Below are positions 54,426 to 64,000 of a stretch of DNA of 64,000 nucleotides, piece by piece. The notes beneath the pieces are model-generated. The model saw only the letters and a list, made by a program, of their open reading frames with translations. It was not told the origin of the DNA and ran no database searches. The DNA lies in assembly GCA_050084515.1 (NCBI GenBank), contig CM114273.1, positions 5,642,001 through 5,706,000 on the forward strand. Direction: 5' to 3'. The first letter of the stretch is position 1; each line of letters starts with the position of its first letter. Made by a program: the position numbers and the translations under genes. Source of the DNA: Blasia pusilla (Eukaryota > Marchantiophyta > Marchantiopsida > Blasiales).

Positions 54426-54584
54426 CCCATTTGCAAAAAATTTCAATGAAAATGGAATGGTGACAAAAATCCAAAAATATGTGAGTGGTTTTGGACTTGA
54501 TCGCTTCAACTTCTAAAAAAAGAGCATCTATCAATTTTTCATCTTATCTAAGTATCTCGTTGTGATCTAAAATGTGGGACACTT
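54426..54584 (+). repeat. 180-bp satellite, block 1 (left of solo LTR)
   Basis: Nearly one unit: TTTCAATGAAAATGGAATGG, CCAAAAATATGTGAGTGG, TTTTTCATCTTATCTAAGTA, GATCTAAAATGTGGGACACT. Interrupted at 54584 by the solo LTR. Confidence 0.85.
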
Positions 54585-55886
54585 TGTGATACCCACAATT
54601 TTGTAAGAAGGATTAATACATTTTTATTGGTCTTGAGTATAGAATGAATGAAGACTCTTTCAAGTAAAGTTTGTATATACAAGGTTGTCTTGGATATTAT
54701 TTTTGCGTATTGGAAGAATGAGGAGTATTGGAGTTGACTATGAAACTCCCAGGATAAGGTAGAGAGATGAACATTAAGGATTTGCCTTGGAGGAGAGGGA
54801 AAATAATTCACAAAATCTAAAGATCAAGAGCGAATCTTGGCAAAGACAACAAAGCTTAATAAAGAATATGCTTCCTTCTTGAACAAAGCACAATGAAGGA
54901 AGAAGTACTTTGCTCTTCAACGAAGCACCAAGACGAAGCAGCAGTGCTTCGCGAAAGAACGAAGAAGGAAGAACGAAGCACTTGGGATAAGCGCAAAGAA
55001 TGCAGGGGCTCATCCTTACAAGAAGAGGAAGAACTTCGTCCTCAAACGAAGAAGAAGAGGTTCTAACTTTGCAACAAAGATAAGACTATTCACGATTTCA
55101 AGCAGCACTCCGTTAGAGTAGTTAGGCTAGGAAAACGTGACTTTTTATAGGAAGGTAGGAGATTACAACCATGATTCATAGGAATCATAGGAAAACTTTA
55201 GAGAATCCAATCAAAGTAGTTACAAGATCCCAATAGGTATTAGATTCACAAAGAACTCTAGATCTTTAGGATTACTAGTGTCTCAAAAGATATTTAAAGA
55301 CTATCAACGTAGTTACTATTATCATTCTCTCACAAAGTTGTTATCTCTTGGAGCAAGGAGTAGTACCCTCTTGTGCTTGTATACACTTTGAAAATTTCTC
55401 ATTCTTGATGGAATAGTAAAGAATTCCTTTCTTCTTCATTCTGATGTGCGGCGTGTATTCAAGAATCATCTTATTGAGTCTTGAGTGAGGAGTAGATCGG
55501 AAGAGCACTTTCACCATGAGAATAATCAACAAAAGTTGTAAAAAATCTGTTCGACAGAGAGTACCCTGCCAAGACAGATTGAATTCCAAAAGTAGAAGAA
55601 GACATCTTCTTGTTGAGACCTCAGTGAGATTCTTTGGTGTTGAGTGAAGATCTACTTGAGCGTGGATTCAATTCCAGTGGAGAGAATAGAGGAAAGAAAA
55701 ATTTTGGCACTTGTAAGAAGGAGAATAAGCGGATGAATGTTTGAATTTGTTTTCTATCAACATAACTATCAAACTCACATAAACAACAAACTTTAACTTT
55801 CTTTTCAGATAATCGTGATCCTCTTGGGGATCGAACTCCATAAATCACCTTAAAAAGATCAATTCCTATAATTCTACTACATTACA
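54585..55886 (+). repeat. Solo LTR of the gypsy family, inserted in the satellite
   Basis: It starts TGTGATACCCACAATTTTGT and ends CTACTACATTACA. Both edges match the 5' LTR at 4694-5981 in reverse. CACTT flanks both sides (54580-54584 and 55887-55891) as a perfect 5-bp target duplication, and the satellite sequence continues across it without loss. It keeps the CGAAGC-rich interior (54900-55070). Length is 1302 bp. Confidence 0.92.
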
Positions 55887-56090
55887 CACTTGATCATTCA
55901 AGTGTATCTAAGTTGCCTTCAAATTTTGAAGGAAAGTGGAGTTGTGATCAAAAACCCAAAAAATGTGTAAGTGGTTTTTTGGACTTACGCTATTAAACCT
56001 TTTAAGGAAAGAGGGTCTATCCATTTTTCTTCATGTCCAAGTATCTCATCTTCATCTAAAATTTGGGCCACTAGATCCACATTATCTAGC
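55887..56090 (+). repeat. 180-bp satellite, block 2 (right of solo LTR)
   Basis: Continues the unit broken at 54584: CACTTGATCATTCAAGTG, TGGAGTTGTGATCAAAAACC, TTTTAAGGAAAGAGGGTCTA, CATCTAAAATTTGGGCCACT. Confidence 0.85.
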
Positions 56091-58244
56091 TCTATTGGTC
56101 CACCACTCCCCATAATCTACATTTTTTTGTCTTCACAATGATTCTCTCTGAAATTTTGGTGGCCTCCAAATTACATCTCTGCAATATCTTACCCGGCATT
56201 TGCCTATAATGGTTAGGGCCTTAGCTCTACAATCATAATGAAAAAAATATTAACCACCCTTTGATATAAACCAATACACCACCTTTAACTTACATACGTA
56301 AAAAAATTGATTCACTTGCAATGACAGTAGCATTAACCTCTTTTGTTGTTGCCTTTCTCTTTGGACCAATTGGTGCAATACTTAAAACTTTATCTAGTCC
56401 ACTTACTTTATGAACATCCTTGGCAACATGTGGAAGAATTAGAGGCAAGGGCACAATAGTGACTAGCGTTAGAGATAGTGCACTCCTAGATTTGAAGATT
56501 GTCCAATGATTGGGTGAGGAGAGAATTCACTCAATGACATAGTAGATGGTGCAAAAATAGGAGTAGTTTTGGGTTCACTAACTCCTTGAGGAGATAATAT
56601 AACTCTTGGATTTAGAGATCTTGCCCTAGAACCCCTATATCTTCTTGGTCCCTTCCCAAGCTCTGAAAATTAATTCCATCAACTTTAAGAAGTCATCTTC
56701 TTGATTGGAAAAAGCAATTTGTATGTTTGCCTCTAAAAAGTGGCAAGAGTGCAAATGCAATCAATTAAGTAAGTCACATATTCTGGAAATAACTCCTCCA
56801 TGGATTGAAATTGTGCAGATACCTCTTGCCCATTTGATCAGATAAACACAAGATTCAAAACTCAATCTATATCAACAAGCATGTGATAGAAATACACTAG
56901 AGTGATATCAACTCTATAGCAATCAAATACAAATAGTTGTACCAAGACTTCTTTGGTTCTTTGCCTCCTCAAGAACCTTAGGGATTTCCCTTCTCTTTTC
57001 TCTACAACACCGACCCATCAAGGTGTTGTAGAGAAAAGTTCAGATCTATCAAACACCTGCCCAAGCCAAAACAATATGATGGATCAAAAGAATATAGATG
57101 TCTCCTTCCATACTATTCATACTATCTATACTTCCATATTATTCATGCAATCGGTGCATTTCCTTTTCTTCTTGTAGAAGAGTGCCTTCGACATCTTCTC
57201 ATTTTTTGTATTTGCACTCTCACTCATGAAGTGGGCTAGTAATAATTAGTTGGGAGTCAACACCTACTACCAATGTATTATAAAGTCTATGTGATACTTT
57301 GGGGAAAAATAGTAAACTTCAGACTTTGAAATACACCTCTATCAAAACAAGATTGAATTAAAGTAGCTTCTCAAATAACTTGAACTCATATAAGTTAACA
57401 CTAGTAAGTAATATTGTGACTCCACTAATAATGAATCTGAATAATTCATGAGTCAATAGGTTGGTTTTAGAGTAACTAATATAGTTGAAATGAGTCTAAT
57501 ATGAGTTACAAAGATAGGGTCTTTGACCCTTTTCTACTAGTATAGATATATCTAATAATGAATCCGATTAGATAGGATAAGCTCATTTTCATATCTCTAT
57601 GTTATGTATATAATTATGAGGACTCCTCTCACTCCACGGGTACCAAGTATTTTTGCATAAATTATATAAACTATTTTCTTGAAAGTTGGCTTATTTGTAC
57701 AATCTTATGGGATAATGCATCCCAAGGGTAAAGTTTAATGCATGTTTCTTCTTGAAGTTCTATGAATGGTGATTTTGAGTTCGAAAGTGATATAAGATTG
57801 GAAGATTTCTAAGTTTAATTAATTTCAAATTAGAAATTTTAACTTCATCCTATTATTATGGGTGTGAACTATTTAGAAGAGTTACAAATGAGAGCCACTT
57901 ATGAAGTTTATCCATTAAGTCAATTCATGAAACGTCTCTAAGTTTTTCTTAGAGTTATCTGTATGTAAGATGAAAAGTATGATGAGGGGAAGGTTTATTT
58001 AATCATTTATCATTAAAATTTAACTTCATATTTTTTTGAAATTTTTTTATTTTGAAATTTTTGAATTTAAATTTTATAAAGAGATATGAATTATTATTTA
58101 AAGATTAAAAAATATTTTTAAAAAATTATCAGAAAATTTCAAATTTTGACTCATCCTCATAATATTTGTGGAACCCTATTTTAAGTACCAATGAATGAAT
58201 GACAACTCTTAAAGTTCTCTATGGAGCTAGATTAATAAATCCTT
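56091..58244. other. No gene recognised between satellite blocks
   Basis: Contains a perfect hairpin at 56996-57037: arms TTTTCTCTACAACACC (56996-57011) and the complement (57022-57037), loop GACCCATCAA. 57980-58140 is extremely AT-rich. No coding frame over 75 codons. Confidence 0.5.
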
Positions 58245-59267
58245 TTCTTAATTTGGGTCACTTCATCATCTAAGTGTATCTAACCTATTTTCAAGGAAAA
58301 TGGAGTTATATTCAAAAGTCCAAAAATATGTAAGTAGTTCTTGCGTTCACGCGAATAAACCTTCTAGCAAAAGAGGGTGAATCAATTTTTCATCCTCTTC
58401 AATTATGTAGTCTTGGATCTAAAATTTAGGACATATCGTCTTCAAGTATAACTAGTTTACCTACAAATTTTCAAGGAAACTTGAGTTTTGACCAAAAGCC
58501 CAAAAATATATAAATGGTTCTTAGCCCTACACAATTAGATCTTCTAGGAAAAGAGCATGTGCCCATTTTTCATCATGTTCATAAGTATCATATTCTTGTG
58601 AGTTTTAGAGAGCGCATCATCTAAATGTAACTAAGCTACGTAACAATTTTCAAGGAAAATGAAGTTGTGACCAAAAGCCCAAAAATACATATTTGGTTCT
58701 AGATCTACGTAATTAAACCTTCTAAGGAAAACTAGAGGGTCCGTCTATTTTTAATCCTATTCATAAATATCATCTTCATGTGAAATTTGGAATATCTCAT
58801 CATCCAAGTGTATCTAAAATTTCTACAAGTTTCAAGGAAAATAGAGTTGTGACGAAATGCCCAAAAATATATAATTGATTTTTTGACTATTCAATTCAAC
58901 TTTGTAGTGAAAGAAGGTGAGTCCATTTTTCATTTTGTTCATATATTCGATCTTGATCTCAAATTTTAGCAACTTGATCATCGAAGTCTCTCTAAGTTAT
59001 CTAAAAACTTTCAAGGAAAATGGAGTTGTGATCAAAACTCCAAATATACATAAGTGGTTTTTGGATATATATTATTATTAAACCTTCTAAGGAAAGAGAG
59101 TTTGTCCAACTATTTCATCTTTATCTAAAATTTGGGTCATATGATCATTCAAGTGTCTCTATGGTTCCTTCAAATTTCGAAGTAAAATAGAATTGTCACC
59201 AAATGTCCAAAAATTTAAAAGTAGTTTTTGGACCCATGTACTTTCTCATATCTTAGTTAGTCGAAAT
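58245..59267 (+). repeat. 180-bp satellite, block 3, about 5.6 units
   Basis: The anchor TCAAGGAAA or its variants falls at 58291, 58471, 58650, 58832, 59011 and 59178: steps 180, 179, 182, 179 and 167. The units share CCAAAAATATATAAGTGGTT, CTTCTAAGGAAAGAGGGT and TCCATTTTTCATC. Divergence between neighbours is high by eye. A TIR element ends the block. Confidence 0.92.
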
Positions 59268-59570
59268 CATGGTTACACAAAAACGGACAAGTCCTTCCTT
59301 AGGACGACGGACATGGACAAACAAGTTTGGACATGTCCACGGGCATGCATTCCAAGCAAGGTTGCACATGGACAAAGTCCGCGTCCGTGGACATGTTCAT
59401 ATTCGTGGACAAATGTCCGTCCTATGGAAGGACTTGTCCGTATGACCTCCATCTTTTTCCTCTTTCTGATTCCCTTACTTGCCTTGGTGTTTCATACTCT
59501 CCCATTTCTTCTTGCCCTAGGGGATGTCACTAGCTCAAAAGTCGACATTCGCGTTTGTCCAACTTAAAAG
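59268..59570 (+). mobile_element. TIR-family element, rearranged, inserted in satellite
   Basis: It starts CATGGTTACACAAAAACGGA and carries AGTCCTTCCTTAGGACG. At 59354 an inverted end, CAAGGTTGCACATGGACAAA, begins and runs through CCTATGGAAGGACTTGTCCG. So two element ends lie head to tail within 100 bp. Confidence 0.65.
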
Positions 59571-59989
59571 AGTAATTTCAATGCCATTGGCCAAAAATTT
59601 CAGCATTTAGTCGAACTTAGGCAAGGAAGGGGTTAATTTTGATTTGGTTGTTAATGTAAGTAAGATAGGGTCAAATCTTTAAAAAAAGTAAAAAAATTTG
59701 TTCAAAATTGAAAGGGTAGGGTTAAGTCCCCTTTGCCACGTGTCTTTTCTATTTGTTTATGTATGTATTGGAATTAATATATATAATATTTTCCCAATAA
59801 ATATTACATCAATAAAAAATTTCTAAAGTTATAAATATTAAAAATTAGGGAAGTACCCAGCTCTTGGAAGATCTTCCCACCAACATAAGACTATTAATCT
59901 ACTAATCTTAAAACATATGCTCCAAGACTAAAACTATGACTAAAGTAATAAAACAAGATTAATTCCTAGCTTCATCCTAAACTAAAAAA
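59571..59989. other. No gene recognised
   Basis: AT-rich with short frames only. Confidence 0.5.
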
Positions 59990-61000
59990 TTGTTTAGCCT
60001 TTAGATAGAGCTCAAAAATTTTAAGGGTTAGTCTCTAGTGATACATGCATCATTTTGAACGGTGCGGATCTTTCAACTTAAGCACCAAGATTAAGGAGAC
60101 AATGGAAGACCACTTTTGCCAGTCTCCATTTTTAATTCAACCTCTAGAAGGACATTTGGAGAAATTTCTCTTCCCCTTGGTTTATCAGGCCCAAGGACAT
60201 TCTTTGACAACTTTTTGGTATTTATGGAAATTATGGAAGAAAACAAAAGTAAGAATGAAGAGAAGAAAGAGGAAGAAGAGGAGTGAAAGCAATGCACTCA
60301 ACATTTTTTAGTTTTCATCCTTGATATTGGCCGAACAATATATTGCACCGTCGAATTAAGCTCAAACTTTAAGGTCTCGTCCCTAGTGATGCATACATAA
60401 TTTTTAACGGTTCACATCTTTCAACTTAAGCTCCACGATTAAGGAAACAATGGAAGACCACATTTTTCACTCTCCATTTTTAATTCAACCTCTAGAGAGA
60501 CATTTGGAGAAATTTCTTTCCCCCTCGCTTTATCAAGCCCAAAGAAATTTGTCGAAAAAGCTTTGGTATCCATGGAATTATGGAAGAAAATAAAATTGAG
60601 AATGAAGAGAAGAAAGAGAAAGAAGAAGAGTGATAGTGTCAATGCACTTGGTATTTCTTAGTTTTCATCCTTGATCTTCGTCCAACAATATATTAGACTA
60701 TTGGATTGAGCTTAAACTCGAAGGGCTAGTCCCTAGTGATTCATACATTATTATGAATGGTGTAGATCTTGCAACGTAAGGTCCAAGATTGAGGAAACGA
60801 TTGAAGACCAAAATTTTCATTCTCTATTTTTAATTCAACCTCTAGAAGGGCATGTGGAAAAAACTTCCCCCCCCCCTTGGGTTTATCAGACCTAAGGATA
60901 TTTCTCGACAAAGTTTTGGCATTTATGGCCTTGTGGAAGGAAACAAAGGTGAGAATGAGGAAAAGAAAGAGAAAGAAGAGGAGAGGAAAAATAGAGTGTG
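59990..61000 (+). repeat. Tandem repeat, unit 350 bp, about 2.9 copies
   Basis: The anchor TAATTCAACCTCTAGA falls at 60132, 60481 and 60831 (steps 349 and 350). Each unit also has TAGTCCCTAGTGAT, TTCAACTTAAG and a purine-rich AAGAGAAGAAAGAGGAAG stretch. The frames at 60045-60311 and 60439-60642 come from the repeat. Confidence 0.9.
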
Positions 61001-61453
61001 TATTATAATCAAATTAACGTAAGAGGATCATCGGCTTCTTGTAATGGCATTCCTCATTGCTTATTGGATGTGGGAGCGGATCGAGAAGTATTATTTGAAG
61101 AAGATGTATCTATAGGAAGAGATAGATCAGTTGTAAATGTTAACACATCTACAAGAATAGTGCCTTGGATTGGAAGAGGACAATAAATTCAAATGAAGTA
61201 TGGTAGTAAGTGGGGTAGGTGTAGAGAAGTCATTGATTTGGAACATAGAATGGCTCCAAATAAAGAAGGATGTGTTTGTAGAGTTGTGTTCAATTGCTTA
61301 AGGCCGATAGGACCGATCAAAGATTTGAAATATGCTTATGATAGAAATAATTTAGGTAAAGGGTACATCTATTTTATGACTTGTGACAATGACTGCATAT
61401 TTTTACCAGAAACATTGTGTGGCATTTACATCCCCATGACAAATCTGTATTAG
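60998..61453 (+). pseudogene. Unrecognised 150-codon frame with one in-frame TAA
   Basis: Frame 2 is open at 60998-61183 (SSASCNGIPHCLLDVGADRE, FEEDVSIGRDRSVVNVNTST) and, after one TAA, at 61187-61453 (MKYGSKWGRCREVIDLEHRM, VCRVVFNCLRPIGPIKDLKY, GYIYFMTCDNDCIFLPE). It is Cys-rich (about 10 Cys). The composition is protein-like, but I do not recognise the family. It follows directly after the 350-bp repeat. Confidence 0.4.
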
Positions 61454-61739
61454 ATGAACATATGAGGCGATTGGAACCTCCATTTTTATAACTCAAAGTT
61501 TCTATTATCTCCATTATTTTTTTTATGACATAAATCAATTTTAGTTTTGAAAGTACATACCAAGTAATACAGCGACCAAAATTTCAAGAGCTTTCAGTCA
61601 AATTAATCAAGGTAGTGTCATATACCAATAAATTTCATTTAAGAGTATTTTCTATTCATTGTATTTATAGTTTGTCAACTAAAAAAAATCTGAAAAAAAA
61701 AGTTTGAAAGGGGTATAAGAGGAGGGCCAGCCGCACGTG
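61454..61739. other. No gene recognised
   Basis: AT-rich; nothing seen. Confidence 0.5.
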
Positions 61740-62198
61740 GTATTAGAGGTGTATGAAGTGTGACATCCCCGAGTTCTTCCCTTGACCTCTATTCCCTCCT
61801 CCCTCATTGCTCCTCTCATCCATGCCTTGCCTTCCATCATGGACTAAAAATGTGGGTCCCACCTTTTGGAACTCATCTCCATGGACATATCCAAACTTGT
61901 CCGTCCTAAGGAAGGACTTGTCTATTTTTTTGCAACCATGGTTCCAAGAGGTGGGACCCATACTTTTAGTCCATGATGGAAGGCAAGGCAAGGATGAAGG
62001 ATGAGAGGAGCAATGAGGAAGGAGGGAGTGGAGGTGGAGGGAGGAAGAAACGGGGGAGTATGGAACACGAAAGCAAATAAGGGGAATGAAAAAGAAGGGA
62101 AAGGTCAGCCCATATGGACAAGTCCTTCCATAGGACAGACATAAGTTCACGGACATGGATATGTCCATGAACACGGACTTTGTCCACATGCAACCTTG
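61740..62198. mobile_element. TIR-family element pair in head-to-head arrangement
   Basis: 61785-61860 (CTCCTCTCATCCATGCCTTG, CCTTCCATCATGGACTAAAA) is the reverse complement of 61960-62030 (TTTTAGTCCATGATGGAAGG, GGAGCAATGAGGAAGGAGGG). A CATGGTTGCAAAAA-type end faces outward in the middle. The right end is CAACCTTG at 62198. The whole can fold into a stem of about 75 bp. Confidence 0.75.
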
Positions 62199-62467
62199 AT
62201 CAACATGTAGAGTTTTACAACGTTGACCACATAGAGGGTTAAGAGGTTGTTTGGATGTAAATTTATCTTGAGATGTCGGATGAGATTGGCAATAGATTCA
62301 TGAAGATTTAATTTTTTGTCTTATTCAATCATATGATCTGTTGACCTAGTTAACAATCATCCCATAATTGGTGCATCCTTATTATCGATATATGGCTATT
62401 TTTGGAGCAAGACCCTTTCGGCTTTTCTCAAGCTTAGGTTGTAAGAGAGGAAGAGGTGGCTTTTCAA
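62199..62467. other. No gene recognised
   Basis: Short spacer between two TIR elements. Confidence 0.5.
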
Positions 62468-62775
62468 CATGGTTGCACAAAAATAGAGAAGTCCTTTCTT
62501 AAGACGGACATGGATAGAAACGTTTGGATATATTCACGGACATAGGTTCCAAGAGATCAGACCCACATTTTTAGTCCATGATGGAGAGCAAGGCAAGGAG
62601 GGAGTGGAGGTGGAGGAAGGAAGAAACGGGGGAGCATGGAACACGAAGGCAAGTAAGGGGAATGAGAAAGAAGGGAAAGGCAAGGGCCATACAGACAAGT
62701 CCTTCCATAGGACGGACATAAGTTCATGGATATGTACATGTTCACATACACGAACTTGGTCTACATGCAACCTTG
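62468..62775. mobile_element. Complete small TIR element (308 bp) of the CAWGGTTGCA family
   Basis: It starts CATGGTTGCACAAAAA and ends ATGCAACCTTG. Inside, in family order: AAGTCCTTTCTTAAGACGGA, TTTTTAGTCCATGATGGAGA, GGAGTGGAGGTGGAGGAAGG, AAGTCCTTCCATAGGACGGA. Flanks CTTTTCAA and TTTCTTAA agree in five of eight positions, a weak hint of an 8-bp target duplication. No coding capacity. Confidence 0.75.
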
Positions 62776-63105
62776 TTTCTTAAGCCATCTTTCTCATGTT
62801 GGGCCTCTGGACCAACTCTCTTGCTGGTGTGAAGTAAGAACTAGGGTACTAGTGTCTAGATTCACTCTAGATTTCCTTGTAGGAGAGGGTGGATGTGGCT
62901 TGATATGTGGATGTAGATTTAGAAGTAGAGTTTTTTACTCTATGAGTCATTTTTCCTCTGATTGTGTTGTGTGATCTCAAAGTATATCGGTGAGTATGTT
63001 TCGTTTATGGATGGATCGACCCATGTGTTGGAAAGATTGGTGTTGAAGTGATGTGCAGATATGACCAACGGTGTGGATTTTGTAGCAATGTGTATGTGCA
63101 TGGGA
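62776..63105. other. No gene recognised
   Basis: Spacer between the TIR element and the last satellite block. Confidence 0.5.
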
Positions 63106-63895
63106 GCTTAAACCTTCTAATGAGAGAGAATCTATCCATTTTTCATCATGTTCAAGTATTTGATCTTGATCCAAAATTTGGGTCTCTTGATCATTCAAGT
63201 GTATATAAGCCTCCTACAAATTTTCAATGGAAATAGCGTTGTGACCAAAAGCCAAGAAATATTTAAATGGCTTTTGGATCCGCGCTTTGAAACCTTTAAA
63301 GGAAAGAGGGTCTGTCCATTTTTCATCTTGTGGAAGTATTTCACCTTGATCTGAAACTTTGGACAGTTGATGATTCAAATGTATCTAAGCAATATGCAAA
63401 GTTTCAATGAAAATGGAATGGTGACCAAAACCCCAAAAATATGTAAGTGGTTTTTGGATCTAAAGGCTTCAAGATTCTAAGGAAAGAGGATCTTGTCAAT
63501 TTTTCATCTTATCCTAGTATCTCATCGTGATCTAAGATATGGGACACTTGATCATTCAAGTGTATCTAGGTTGCCCTCAAATTTTCAAGGAAAATGGAGT
63601 TGTGATCAAATGCCCAAAAAATGTGTAAGTGGTTTTGGACTGTGCAATTAGACCTTTTAAGGAAAGAGGGTCTATCCCTTTTTCTTCTTGTAAAGTATTT
63701 CATCTTCATCTGAAATTTGGGCCACTTGATCATTCAAGTGCATCTATGCTTCCTAAAAATCTTCAAGGGAAAGGGATTTTTGACCAAACAATAAAAAATA
63801 TATAAGTGGTTTTTGTAATGGTGTGAGTAAACCTTTAATAAAGGCGGTGGGTCTATTTTTCATCCTATCCAAGTATATGCTAATAACATGGTTTT
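63106..63895 (+). repeat. 180-bp satellite, block 4, about 4.4 units
   Basis: The anchor TCAAGGAAA or TCAATGAAA falls at 63224, 63404, 63585 and 63763 (steps 180, 181, 178). The words are those of the other blocks: GTGACCAAAAGCC, GGTTTTTGGATC, AAGGAAAGAGGGTCTG, CTTGATCATTCAAGTGTATC. Confidence 0.92.
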
Positions 63896-64000
63896 GATCA
63901 ATGCAATAAAATTAATTGTAAGACCTTGTGAAAATAAGTAGAAGGTTCAATTATTTTTTATGAAAAAATTATATCTTGACATGAAATTTTCACCATGATG
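63896..64000. other. End of window, no feature
   Basis: AT-rich; the satellite pattern fades out before the edge. Confidence 0.5.

Noticed and set aside
1-64000. CRISPR arrays, rRNA and tRNA genes
   Set aside because: No regularly spaced short repeats with unique spacers, no rRNA signatures and no convincing tRNA cloverleaf noticed; tRNA absence would need a covariance-model scan.

Overview
The window looks like gene-poor, repeat-rich nuclear DNA of a land plant with a large genome. The evidence is plant-type Ty3/gypsy and Ty1/copia elements with tRNA-Asp-like and tRNA-iMet-like primer-binding sites, GT-AG introns with a TACTAAC branch point, and two spliced plant-type metallothionein genes. 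A flowering plant is not required. The short metallothioneins with two identical cysteine clusters, and a LINE carrying a restriction-like endonuclease, would fit a seed-free plant or gymnosperm better, but I cannot name the species. I saw no rRNA, tRNA or CRISPR array.

Layout: (1) 1-5981, a minus-strand Ty3/gypsy element cut by the left edge (integrase, RNase H, RT, protease, gag, PBS, 1.29-kb 5' LTR). (2) 6420-7800, a decayed gag of a second element. (3) about 9030-12360, a plus-strand LINE with an N-terminal C2H2 finger and C-terminal RLE-type endonuclease, its RT core deleted. (4) 13.0-14.3 kb, a TIR-element fragment fused to a copia RNase H remnant. (5) 14.3-17.4 kb, AT-rich DNA with one small TIR element. 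(6) 17.4-36.6 kb, the most unusual part: an array of 151-bp repeats on the left and of 207-bp repeats on the right, both carrying GGAACT-N2-AGTTCC palindromes, enclose a set of unrecognised plus-strand exons with splice sites. These exons are interrupted by a 6.3-kb composite copia element (20807-27129) and a 1.0-kb solo LTR (33344-34347). (7) 37.7-42.5 kb, GC-rich TIR elements and a copia remnant with short tandem duplications. (8) 42.7-53.3 kb, a segmental duplication in direct orientation (about 42685-45835 and 50360-53290). Each copy carries a three-exon metallothionein gene on the minus strand with a TATA box. (9) 54.2-64 kb, scattered blocks of a diverged 180-bp satellite, broken up by a solo gypsy LTR, TIR elements and a 350-bp tandem repeat.

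The two metallothionein genes (43113-44185 and 50758-51809) are the only loci that look intact and functional. Nearly everything else is transposable-element sequence in some stage of decay. The 19.4-34.9 kb exon set is the best candidate for something undescribed: it behaves like a large, now broken, element or gene with palindromic repeat arrays at both ends, and none of its proteins resembles a family I know. Frameshifts and stops are reported where seen; no search or alignment program was run.
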